Source of the DNA: Calliopsis andreniformis
Taxonomy: Eukaryota > Arthropoda > Insecta > Hymenoptera > Andrenidae
Length of the DNA stretch: 64,000 nucleotides
NCBI RefSeq assembly: GCF_051401765.1
Contig: NC_135069.1
Location: 11,758,501-11,822,500, forward strand
Direction: 5' to 3'
The notes beneath the pieces are model-generated. The model made no database searches and was not told the origin of the DNA. It saw only the letters and a program-made list of their open reading frames with translations. This document shows positions 47,201 to 56,764 of this stretch, in pieces (position 1 is the first letter of the stretch; each line of letters begins with the position of its first letter). Made by a program: the position numbers and the translations under genes.

Positions 47201-49916
47201 AGAGTTGCGTCTGCCTATACAACTGTGGAGGGGGCTACCGCCCCAAGAAACTGGTGCCCAGAGTTTGTTTCCCAACTCAAGGATAGGATGGAAAGAATGC
47301 ACGAGTTCGTCTGACGTCGTCTGTGTCTGAGCAGCGCGAAGACGAAGGCTTGGTACGATATCCACGCCAATACCATCGTTCCGTGCCAGGTGAAAAAGTG
47401 TGGCTGTTCCAACTACGAAGAAGAAAAGGAAAGTGCCCCAAGTTACAGTCGGACTGGGAAGAACCGTATGTCGTTGTAGATAAATTGAACGACGTAATTT
47501 ATCGGATTAAGGGCACCACCCGAGGCAAATGTAAAGTGGTACTCGTGAATCGCCTAGCGAGATTCAGCGAGTAATTCATTTTCTCAGCAAGGAATAGAGC
47601 TGTTCCCGAGAGAAGAAGAACAAGAAGAAAGAAGTGCGCAAGAAACGTCAAGAGGCAAGAGGAGCTGGGGAAAACGGGAACGGAGCTGAGATGCGGGCCT
47701 CAGGTGAGCGCGGGGGAAGAGGGCGCCGGGGGAGCGTTGGTCGGGCCTCTACGGTAAGACGACCTAACCCAGGCCCACACAGGCTCCTGGGGGGTTGCAA
47801 AGAGCGTTGCGGCCTTGGGCTCCCCGGGCGACTCGCCCTTCCTCAAGCAGGGTAGGTGTCCGAGATGACCACACTCCAAAAAAAAGAAAAAAAGGACTGG
47901 AGAAACACACTAAGGAAACGAAGAGGGATTGGGATACGGAAAGCGGAGGAGTCGTTCGCCAGCGAGTGCAGAGAGAAGGACCGATAGAAGAAAGAAGAGA
48001 ACCGGCAACCAACCTCGCTCGAGAAGAAGAGGCGCCATCGCAGAAGGCTAGGGTGAGTCTCCCTTCTCGTCTCCTTGTTCAACCTCGCCGTCCAGGAGCA
48101 CAACGGCTACTATCGTGTGCCGCCCGGGGTCCGCAGTGCGGGGAGCAGTGTTGCGAGCACCGGGTAGATCTCCACGGCCTGCTGTGCTCACAACGAAGAT
48201 AGGAAGACGTTCGACGAAAAGCAGACAGAATTCTGACAGCTGTCAGAGCGAACAGCATACTATCGAAATCGAATTCAAGTATACGAGTATTGTAAATAAA
48301 CCGACCTCTACAAAAGTGTTGTAAATAAAACCACCTTAGTGAACTAGATAAAGTTATTGAATGTTACGTGATGTCGCGGCGGTTGAGAGATCGTAGTGCG
48401 CGCGGGGAGCCACCGGTGGCTCCCCAAAATCGTAACAATATTTTTCTTTGAACATAACGGTATTTCTTTTCTTTTTAAGATTTTTAAATTGTTCTGTTAC
48501 TTGTGATAGCCAATTCCTGCTTTAAAAAATTTTGAAGTAATTTTAAGATACTACTAAATAAAAACGATTTATTGTATAGTTTTTATGAAAAAAGTTCCTA
48601 AAAGATAGGATGGTCCTTTAAACGACTGAAATTTGTTAATAGGAATGCAGTCCAAGTGCTAGTCAAGGAGGCTCGTACTTAATGTATACTTATAGCGTTA
48701 GTGGATATGATGTGAATAATAAGGTATGTTTAATTAATATAAATAAAGTATAATAGTATTGAAAGGATATTAATAAGAATTATTTGTATGTTAGCGTTTT
48801 TCACCATGTAGTTTAAGATCTATTAGAAAAGTATTACAAGCAAAGTCAGGTCGCTGTTTTTCTGAACCAGAAGAATCATTTTGTGGTAATTTACGGGTTG
48901 AAGGAGATGAAGAATGTGATGCAGGATTACTAGGAACAGAAGATAATGATGCTTGCTGTGATAAAAATTGCAAACTTCGTCAAGGAGCAGTTTGTAGGTA
49001 ATTATCTATTTAAATACTACCATATGTTTACTTGTGTTACTATTGTCTAATCGTTTACTATCACTTTCCAATGTTATTAATGTGATAAATCTTTACAGTG
49101 ATAAAAATTCGCCCTGTTGTCAAGGTTGTGCATTTATGCCATCAGGTGTAAAATGTAGAGATGCACAATATGCCACTTGTGAACAAGAATCCCGCTGTAC
49201 GGGAGCATCTAGCGAATGCCCTTTATCTCCACCTATGAAAGATGGTACAGGTTGCCTCGAGAGAGGTAAATGTAGACTTGGAAAGTGTATACCATACTGT
49301 GAGACGCAAGGTTTGCAGAGTTGTATGTGTGATACAAGTACGTTTACCGAATATATTACACGTATTTATGTATATATTAAAAACAATGTATATATTCATA
49401 TTTAATTTCTATTAACAGTTGGAGATGCATGTAAAAGGTGTTGTCGAATGAGTTTAAATGAAACATGCTTCCCTATAGATCCACAAGATATTTTACCTGA
49501 TGGAACTCCTTGCATTCAAGGTTTTTGCAATAAGGTAGCTTAAAATTTTTTATCATAAAAATTATAACACAAAAGATTTTGATGTAATAATTAAAATATT
49601 TTTCTAGGGTATTTGTGAAAAAACAATTCAAGATGTAGTAGAAAGATTTTGGGACATTATTGAAGACATAAACATTAATAAGGTTATGCGATTTTTGAAA
49701 GATAACATAGTAGGAGCTGTTATTATTATTACTGCCATCGTATGGATTCCGACAAGCTGCGTTATCAGTTACATTGATCACAGACGCGTTAGAGAAAGTG
49801 AAAAGAAATGGCGTTGGAAGCATACAGATGAACTTATTCATCCAGACGAACAAAGACAAGTTATTTATATAGGTGGCCAACGGCAAAGAATACAACAGGT
49901 TGCGCAACAATCATAA
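41245..49916 (+). CDS. Tace: ADAM17/TACE membrane metalloprotease (sheddase)
   Basis: Fourteen exons join in frame to 734 residues: 41245-41302, 41393-41531, 41621-41721, 42831-42952, 43068-43218, 43402-43598, 43672-43866, 43970-44108, 44190-44344, 48643-48723, 48795-48997, 49099-49337, 49419-49534, 49608-49916. Order of parts: signal peptide, prodomain with Cys switch (PKTCGY), furin site RIKR (213-216), catalytic domain with [12 protein letters not shown] (zinc ligands His404, His408, His414; Glu405), Met-turn YLMY, disintegrin and membrane-proximal cysteines, CANDIS-like segment ([12 protein letters not shown]), a membrane span at about 666-688, and a short tail. LLVADYRFY and [11 protein letters not shown] identify ADAM17 rather than ADAM10. 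The enzyme releases ectodomains such as TNF-like ligands. The tail is much shorter than in human ADAM17. Intron 9 (4.3 kb) holds nested transposons in the sense orientation. Confidence 0.95.
44345..44666. other. ADAM17 intron 9, GC-richer left part
   Basis: Intron sequence between the exon 9 donor and the piggyBac-type element. Parts are richer in GC than other introns here and may be an older transposon piece, but no family or repeat partner was recognised. Confidence 0.35.
45013..45288 (+). repeat. 5' LTR of the Gypsy element
   Basis: 276 bp starting TGTTGCGAACACCGGGTA and ending CGTAACA. It aligns along its whole length to the 3' LTR, with scattered substitutions, small indels, and absence of about half of a GC-rich palindrome near its end. 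Confidence 0.92.
45234..45660 (+). pseudogene. gag remnant of the Gypsy element
   Basis: Two overlapping frames of about 95 codons, both starting inside the 5' LTR, stop at 45,515 and 45,560. The peptide is rich in Arg, Gln and Glu, with repeated GNPL/GRGS-like units. No capsid or zinc knuckle can be recognised, so gag is truncated and frameshifted. Confidence 0.5.
45290..45307 (+). other. Primer binding site of the Gypsy element
   Basis: TGGTGTCAGAAGTGGGAT begins one base after the LTR. It is complementary to a tRNA 3' end of the type ...TGACACCA. From memory this matches the tRNA-Leu primer used by some insect Gypsy lineages; the tRNA identity is inferred. Confidence 0.65.
45662..45958 (+). 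pseudogene. Retroelement aspartic protease fragment
   Basis: The frame contains [20 protein letters not shown]: the DTGS active site in the usual Ty3/Gypsy protease context. It ends at a stop before reverse transcriptase would begin. What follows (45,960-46,060) jumps to the end of RNase H, marking the internal deletion. Confidence 0.75.
46067..46567 (+). pseudogene. RNase H C-terminus and linker of the Gypsy pol
   Basis: The peptide [19 protein letters not shown] followed by [10 protein letters not shown] is the conserved end of Gypsy RNase H. The frame continues into the linker before integrase, then leaves the integrase frame at about 46,480, indicating a frameshift. Confidence 0.75.
46482..47574 (+). 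pseudogene. Gypsy integrase (frameshifted)
   Basis: The frame from 46482 shows the zinc-binding region (HEYH, then CWKC and CTTC), the RNase-H-like core with the three acidic residues in the contexts VDVVE, SDQGRNF and MVERLNR, and the post-core region up to 47,330. After a frameshift, the frame from 47,323 continues with the C-terminal domain ([27 protein letters not shown]). All core motifs remain, but the protein is not in one frame. The overlap of the 47,323 frame with the previous stop places the break near 47,290-47,330. Confidence 0.8.
48149..48437 (+). repeat. 3' LTR of the Gypsy element
   Basis: 289 bp, TGTTGCGAGCACCGGGTA to CGTAACA. A 22-bp perfect palindrome lies at 48404-48425 (centre ACCGGT); the 5' LTR keeps only its right half. 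A purine-rich GGGGAGCAG just before the LTR is the likely polypurine tract. Confidence 0.9.
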
Positions 49917-51689
49917 ATATTTAGTTTTTATATAGGGTGAATCATGAGAAACAGAACATTAATATTTCTGTTATGATTGAAGATAAAAGAAAAAAGAAAA
50001 ATTGCACTGTAAGCAAAGTGCAAGTGTATGTATTTAGATAAGTCCTTTCAACAGTTTGTGACCATATTAAAAAATAGGAGAAATGTTAGCCATAATACTG
50101 TAAGTGCTCTAAGTAGGAGCCAAAATGTCTATCTAATTGTATTCCAGTCATGATTTTGTAATTTTTTTATGACACGATAGACATATTCTAAGAGATTTGA
50201 ATTGGTTATAAATAATTTGAATTATATTATGTTTGGTACCATTTTCATTGAGAGAACGCAGAAAAAACTGATTAGAATTGATTGGTGACACTTGCATTAA
50301 AGTTTGATAAAATAATATGCAAAACTTGATACTTTTTTTTTTTTATTTTTTAGATGTAAGAGGGGGCAAACAAAACATTTTCACGAAATAGAAATAAGCG
50401 ATTCCACCTTTTTTCAAGAAATTAGTTATTGAAAATATGTATGCAACGCTGCTTCAGTGAGAAGACTAGCATTTCTACTTTTGGTTGACCTTCAACAATA
50501 GAAATTTTCTCATTTTCAATAATTAATTTCTTGAAAACGAGGCAGAGTCGCTTCTCCTTCCTTTGTAAAAGTACTATATCATATTGTATCATACTGGGTA
50601 AAGTCCTCTTGTTAGTGCTATCCTTTCTGTGTGTTTTTCTTTTCTCATACAACGAAACCCTTAGACAAATTGAGAAACTGCATACGAAGTTACTATCTAG
50701 ACTTAATTAGACTCATCTAGGTACAATACTTTATCATATGTGTATTTAACTACACGTGTAACTATACATGAATCATTCACAGGCCAAAACAAACTCCACT
50801 TTCTGATTTTTTAAATAAATTTTAGTATCAAAGCATGTAATCGATGCTTAACTTTTTATACCCAAAATAAGTATAAATATTTTTATTTTGTGAAGTTAAT
50901 TGAGTTGGCAAAAGAATGGCTCATATGTACGCGTATTGAATCATATGTGAAATAATATCCAAGTATTTGTGGCCTGAAAATTATATGAATTGAAGTACAG
51001 GTATGTTTAATATACATATCTTTTCAATTCAGATTACAAATTCTCATGATTCACTCTTTGTAACATATATATGTATGTACATACATACTTACATTACAAT
51101 ACTATTAAGTATGTATAAATTAAATTTCTAGTCATAAATGTATTACTTCTTGGTGTGAGCAACCCACATACATTTTAAGTAAATAGTACTACTTAAAAAT
51201 AAATATAATGATATATAGTATTTATATATACATATATAATTTAATAAAAGATACATATATTAAATAAATAATAAATAATAATATATTATGTATATGTCAT
51301 ATATGAATTAGTTGTTAGTATCAAAACATTTGTTACATGAATTTATATGTATATTTATATTCGTTTATTTACGAACTGAATAAAAAGAAATAACAAAGTA
51401 TTTTAATAAATTAAATTATATATACTTATATACTATTCTTCTTTAATATTATGCTGATAATAAGAACCTGAATGTGTAAGTTTAAGATTCTGAATTCTTA
51501 ATATAATTTTTTCTATGATAACAGAAATTATTCTGAATCAAATTAATTATATTTATTTGCAAAGTAATATAGATAAATAGTAATTACTTTATTTAAAAAT
51601 ATTGTAAGTCAAACAAAAGTAAAATCAGTAATAATGTTTTTATTTCTAGAATGTCTTAATTCAGAATCTTGACGAGTGCTATGTACATT
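49917..51689. other. ADAM17 3' flank, AT-rich
   Basis: It includes the ADAM17 3' UTR (end not fixed). After about 50,950 it is extremely AT-rich with TATATG-type simple repeats (51,060-51,430). No gene is seen. Confidence 0.5.
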
Positions 51690-53500
51690 TTCAAGTAACA
51701 TATTTTTTAATAGAAAGAATAATCTATGTTCATGAGAAATTATGTTCTCTAATAAAGTTTTGTTTAATTACACTGTTCGACAAATTTTGACTTTTTTTCG
51801 ATTTTGTAAACGTGAATAAACATTTCTTATAGATTTCGACGTGCTGATTACGAATCTGCAAACCGTTTTTTTCCAGAACGTACAGTTTTTGAAAAAATCA
51901 ATTTTGAAAAAAATGACAAATTTTCAACTTTGGGATTTTTTTGTACTTTTGCCGTAGTAGTTATTTAGTTGCTCTTTGCACGAAATGATTCTGTGGACTC
52001 TCCCGAATAAAAGAATATAGATAGTTATTAGATTATAAATATTGAAATAGGTTTAAATAACAATTAAAGTGAAAAGGACACCCAAAACGCGCCCATTTTT
52101 CCTGATATTTTTCACTTTATTTCAAAAAGTAAGGGTCTAGGAGAAAATTTGATTATACCACGCGATAGAGCAAACCTTTCTACTAAGGAAAGCATCAAGC
52201 GAATGTTAAAAATTATTTTTGTTTTCAATATAGAAATAAAATAGTTTGGCGAAACGCGCGGCGGCGACAGTGGTACTCAATGACGTCAATGCGTATAGGG
52301 TCCGCGGAACGGCAGGCGATAGGCGAGGCGTCCACCGGCGCGCGCCGCCGTCATTGAGTACCACTGTCGCCGCCGCGCGTTTCGCCAAACTATTTTATTT
52401 CTATATTGAAAACAAAAATAATTTTTAACATTCGTTTGATGCTTTCCTTAGTAGAAAGGTTTGCTCTATCGCGTGGTATAGTCAAATTTTCTCCTAGACC
52501 CTTACTTTTTGGAATAAAGTGAAAAATATCAGGAAAAATGGGCGCGTTTTGGGTGTCCTTTTCACTTTAAATGTTATTTAAACCTATTTCAATATTTATA
52601 ATCTAATAACTATCTATATTCTTTTATTCGGGAGAGTCCACAGAATCATTTCGTGCAAAGAGCAACTAAATAACTACTACGGCAAAAGTACAAAAAAATC
52701 CCAAAGTTGAAAATTTGTCATTTTTTTCAAAATTGATTTTTTCAAAAACTGTACGTTCTGGAAAAAAACGGTTTGCAGATTCGTAATCAGCACGTCGAAA
52801 TCTATAAGAAATGTTTATTCACACTTACAAAATCAGACCCGTGTTGAACAGTGTTATCTGTGCATAATTAGAAATCAAAATTCTATCTTCGTCCTTAAAT
52901 ACAGAAGTAACAAGGCTCAACTTCCATGCATCAAAGATACTTGTGAGAAACTTGTTAGAAATGAACCAAAGTATATATACAAGGAATAATAAATTTACAG
53001 GTTTCTTGATGTAACTATCTAATCTATAAAGTAACAGATTGGATAACCTATCCTACTGCCCTTCACAATTAAATAATATAATGTCTTATCGTCTCATTCG
53101 TATCGTAGTGGGTCATTACATTATTATTTCATTAAATTGCCATGTCTAAACGATTATTAACTACGCACATTAACCTCTGCAGACTATTTAATCAATTATT
53201 ATATGAATATTCTTTGAATGACATGGAGTCAAAATTTTAAATTGAACCAAACAAAAAGTTTACAAATATTTTACAACTAAAAACTTTACGCATTGACGAT
53301 ACAAGAAATTGTTAAAAAGCAATTAATGTATTCACACTTATTTAGGTTATAAAATTAAAAGGAATGACAATTGACAAGCCTATAACCGATGTGTACGAGA
53401 TGCCTAGAACGACGGTTCATCTCTGTACTTCTGCCTCTGACCGATAGTGGCAGCACTTTCAGGGTTTCCAGTTAAACTGTTCAACCTATACTGCTGCCTG
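51690..53500 (-). repeat. Repeat X, copy 3, interrupted by a palindromic element
   Basis: Left part 51,690-51,770 and right part 52,854-53,500 align in order to repeat X copy 2 (26,390-27,115). Shared blocks include CATGAGAAATTATGTTCTC, ACAGGTTTCTTGATGTAAC and AGGGTTTCCA at the outer end. Removing the insert and one TTA restores an equal-length alignment. The copy is more diverged than copies 1 and 2. Confidence 0.7.
51768..52856. mobile_element. 1,083-bp near-perfect palindromic (foldback) transposon
   Basis: The body is 51771-52853, flanked by TTA on both sides. The termini are CACTGTTCGACA and, inverted, CACTGTTCAACA. The arms, about 505-515 bp each (51,771-52,284 and 52,350-52,853), differ at only about five positions apart from the outer 30 bp; about 65 bp separate them. 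Outer parts are AT-rich, while the inner ends and loop are very GC-rich. Open frames on the two strands begin with the same peptide only because of the palindrome, so there is no transposase. CACTG ends with a 3-bp duplication fit CACTA/EnSpm-like elements; the TTA target also fits PIF/Harbinger. Superfamily is undecided. Confidence 0.85.
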
Positions 53501-54107
53501 TCAAAGTATCTGCGTCATCTCTAGATACCTGTAGATGAGATTTTTATATGTTTTTTATAAAACTTTATTTTGTTCTGTTGTGATTCACATAGATTGAGGT
53601 GAGAATAGTGATAAAGAATGATAAGAAGGCGAAAGAATATTATAGCAGTATGAATTTTATTTTATGTAGTAGCAATAAACACATGGAATTATTATTTCTG
53701 TGTAAATTTCGTCGATACGTGTAAATGATATTCACTGAGTAGACTGAAAACACCGAAAAAGTAATAAAAAAAGCAAATTTGTCCCATCATACAGAAATTC
53801 TGTTTTAAAGTTATTTCAATAAGATTAAAATCCTGTCTTTATTTATTATTGATTATGGCAGTACTTAGTATTATTGCTTTTTTGTTTATAGATAACAGAG
53901 CATATTTCTAATACAAATCATCTATTTTTATACAATTTGCCAAATATAATTGATTTGTAACAAATACTAATGTACATACAATTATAAAGTATGTCAAATG
54001 AATTATATAAATAATAATTACCTTTAGAAATAATATTAATGTTTTGTTTCTTTTCTTATTTATTCATGTTTTCTTTATGTTTATAAAATTAATTCTAAAT
54101 TATAGAA
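53501..54107. other. Intergenic / TMUB leader region
   Basis: AT-rich. An acceptor-like TTCTAAATTATAG two bases before the TMUB start codon suggests a separate 5' untranslated exon upstream, which I cannot locate. Confidence 0.4.
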
Positions 54108-55328
54108 ATGACTCTTATTGATGGTGTCGGAGATGAAGTCACAGATTTTTTTATCGTTGTGGTTGTCCTCTTAGTAGGCTGGCTTGCCTGGTGTTCTACA
54201 AGTATTACAGATCAACCATTTATACGCACAGTACTTATATTACGACATGGAGAACGCACACATATTGCTGAACTCAGAGCTAATCGTCAAAATACAAGTT
54301 CTTTGAATCAACCTTCAAATATAGAGACATCAGTGGAAGAATCTATAGAACCAATTGCTGATGATAACACTGATAATTCGCAAAGTTGTCCTGAACCTTC
54401 CATTACAGGTGATATGTTCTATTTGAAAATAAGATTTATTATATCTTTCATAGTGAAAACATTGTGATTACTTATTATTTATTACAATAGATATAAATGG
54501 AAGAATTCCTTCAGAAGTACGTCGAACATCTGAAGCAACTGCTACAGAGGAAGTACTTATTGAAACTATGGATTCATTTAATAGTGATAACACAACACTG
54601 TTGAAAAGACAAACCAAAGTAAATAAGTCTGAGGAAACAAATATATCAACATGTTCCGATACTGTAGAATGTGAATCTAAAAATCTTTCTACAAGTGATG
54701 CTAATGAAATTAGTATAAAACTTAAATTTATAAATGATGATCAAAAAGTGGTTACTGGCAGTTTAAAAGAACTACTTGGTGACTTCAAAAGGTTATTACT
54801 ATGTGACATTATATTCTAAATGAAAAATTACAAAAACAATGAAGTTATAATAAAGTTTTATAAATTTCTAGGAGACATTTTCAAATAGAACTGGAAGCAC
54901 AGAGATTAGTGCGTTTAGTTTTTAAAGGTCGAGTATTGCAACCAGATAGTCAAACATTAGAACGATGTGGTTTATATAATAATTGTGTTGTTCATTGTTT
55001 GGTACACCAACCACGACCATCAACATTAGACAGCTCATCATCAATATATTTTAATCCTCAATCATCTTCAGACACACCTACTAGTACATCTACTAGTACA
55101 GGAAGTACGAGTTCAACACCTACTAGTTTAACACATAACGAGTGGGATTTAAGTAGATTTCTAGTCAGCATTTTGACTCTCATGTTAGGTCTTGCTTGGT
55201 ATTCTCGATACCACTATGCTCAACTTTTTACTGCAACAACTACGCTTGCATTATGTGCTCTTACTGCAATTTTGATTGTTTTTTTATTTAGTAATTTTTT
55301 TCCTGATCAAGACAATTTGATTCTCTAA
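54108..55328 (+). CDS. Tmub: Transmembrane and ubiquitin-like domain protein (TMUB1/2 type)
   Basis: Three exons, 54108-54408, 54491-54791 and 54872-55328, give 352 residues. The layout is that of TMUB1/TMUB2: an N-terminal membrane span (FFIVVVVLLVGWLAW, about residues 14-28), an acidic Ser/Thr-rich linker, a ubiquitin-like domain at about 178-251 (ISIKLKFINDDQKVVTGSL, RLVFKGRVLQPDSQTL, ending CVVHCLVHQP), a Ser/Thr-rich low-complexity stretch, and two C-terminal spans (FLVSILTLMLGLAWY and TTLALCALTAILIVFLF). TMUB1 in mammals is linked to ER-associated degradation and receptor recycling; this role is by family only. No C-terminal di-glycine follows the ubiquitin fold, so it is not a conjugated tag. 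An intact gene; insects usually carry one such gene, so the paralogue cannot be named. Confidence 0.9.
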
Positions 55329-56764
55329 TGTTAATATCAAATATTCTTGGAATTAAAAATGATATAATGATTTCTTAAACTAAAAATTTTAATTTATGTG
55401 AATGGAAAGTGAGATATTTAGTTCATATTACTGCATTTCAATTACAGTAGTCTTATACATCATATTCAAAATTATATTTAGTATATTCCTAAAAGATATC
55501 ATTTTTGAATTAATACAATATTTTAATTGTATAAAGACTTATACATGTACATATTAATATTATATAATATATATATACATATATATATATATATATTATA
55601 ATAAATTTGTATCAAACGTTAAAATTTTAATAAGTAGGTAACATTTATTCATTTATGTATATTTATGAAATTAATCTTTAATAAATATTTAGTTGTTGAA
55701 TTAGTTAATAATAAACACTATAGATTATGGTTAAAATGGTGCTGTGTATATTACTTTAAAAAAAATAATATATATTTAAATTTTTGCAATCCTTTTATCA
55801 AATTTGAATGTCATGTAGCTATGTGACTTAAATAAGTTATGTACAATTATAAGTTGCAGTTTCTGTTAGTATAAAATATATAAATTTACTTTCAGTGTAA
55901 TTATTTTTTTATAAGTTTCGTAGAATTATAATTCTAAAATAAGAAATACATCTAAGGATAATTTAAGCACCACTATACATAATACATTATATGTCAATGT
56001 TACAAGAACAAGAAAAAAAACAAAAAAGATTAAAATCGTTGGAAGTGTATGTATATAATCAACAAAGTATATTAAATAATTATAATTATTATTACAGGAT
56101 ACATTATACTTATTCTTAGAAAAAGAATTTCATTATTATTTTTGACAATCGACATTGATAAGTACAGTGATTCATAATTGCCTGTTACGCATTGTACTAT
56201 ACTAGGTAGTTTGTAGAAAAATTACAAAAATATTACGATTGTTTTGTTGAATGTAAATAAATGTTTATTTGTTCAAAGTTTACTTATGCTAAAATATTCT
56301 TCAGCCTGATAATTGATTTTATGATTTATTAAGTCTAGTGCAGCTTTATATATAATTCAAACACAACAGGAGTATCTCAACAATTTTGAAAAGAATTTTA
56401 GACTTAAGACTGATATATCACAGGGTGTTTCCAAAGTTTATAAGTTATAAAATATTAAATTGTGATTCTGAAAAATATAAATATTGTAGAATTTATAATA
56501 ATTTATTTTTCAATTGTACAAAATAATTGTAACTGTACTTGCAGAACAGAAATTTAACAATTTGTATAGTTTGCTACAAAAATTAAATAAGTAATTACTT
56601 TATGAATGTAATAAACAATTTAAACTTTATATCTGAAGACACAATTTATAATACATAATACATTTAGGAGAATTTTTAATGTAGTTATTTAATGATACTA
56701 CTTAACTCCAACAAATATTTTGAAAAAATGTATATAATTTAATAAATAATAAATAAAAATGAAG
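55329..56764. other. Convergent 3' region of TMUB and isoleucyl-tRNA synthetase
   Basis: It holds both 3' UTRs. An (AT)n tract lies at 55,561-55,600. TTTATT at 56502-56507 is an AATAAA signal for the minus-strand synthetase. A lone ACAGGGTGTTTCC at about 56,421 resembles a mariner end without partner. No gene is seen. Confidence 0.5.
55561..55600. repeat. (AT)n microsatellite
   Basis: TA/AT-rich tract of about 40 bp with few interruptions, in the TMUB 3' flank. Confidence 0.75.

Larger units (their letters stand above)
45013..48437 (+). mobile_element. Internally deleted Ty3/Gypsy LTR retrotransposon
   Basis: Two LTRs (276 and 289 bp, TG...CA) frame 3,425 bp, with the 4-bp target duplication ATAT at 45009-45012 and 48438-48441. 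Order: LTR, primer site, gag remnant, protease with a DTGS active site, the end of RNase H, integrase, LTR. Nearly all reverse transcriptase is missing between protease and RNase H. The integrase and its neighbours need frameshifts, and there are stops in gag, so the copy cannot move by itself. Its GC content is far above the host intron. It lies in the same direction as ADAM17, so its LTR signals could interfere with that transcript. Confidence 0.92.
44667..48621. mobile_element. piggyBac-type MITE, split by a Gypsy element
   Basis: TTAA at 44667-44670 is followed by GGGGTCATCCTAT. At the right, ATAGGATGGTCCT precedes TTAA at 48618-48621. The two ends are inverted repeats (10 of 13 identical) abutting TTAA, as in the piggyBac superfamily. 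Without the inserted LTR element the unit is about 520 bp, with no transposase, so it is non-autonomous. It was in the intron first; the LTR element landed in it later. Its right boundary is 21 bp upstream of ADAM17 exon 10, so it supplies sequence where the branch point or polypyrimidine tract would lie. Confidence 0.75.

Noticed and set aside
41245..49916. Assignment of the metalloprotease to ADAM10/Kuzbanian
   Set aside because: The catalytic and membrane-proximal segments ([32 protein letters not shown]) match ADAM17, not ADAM10.
52206..52428. Two open frames with the same N-terminus on opposite strands
   Set aside because: They are a direct product of the palindrome and rely on a TTG start; there is no independent evidence of coding.
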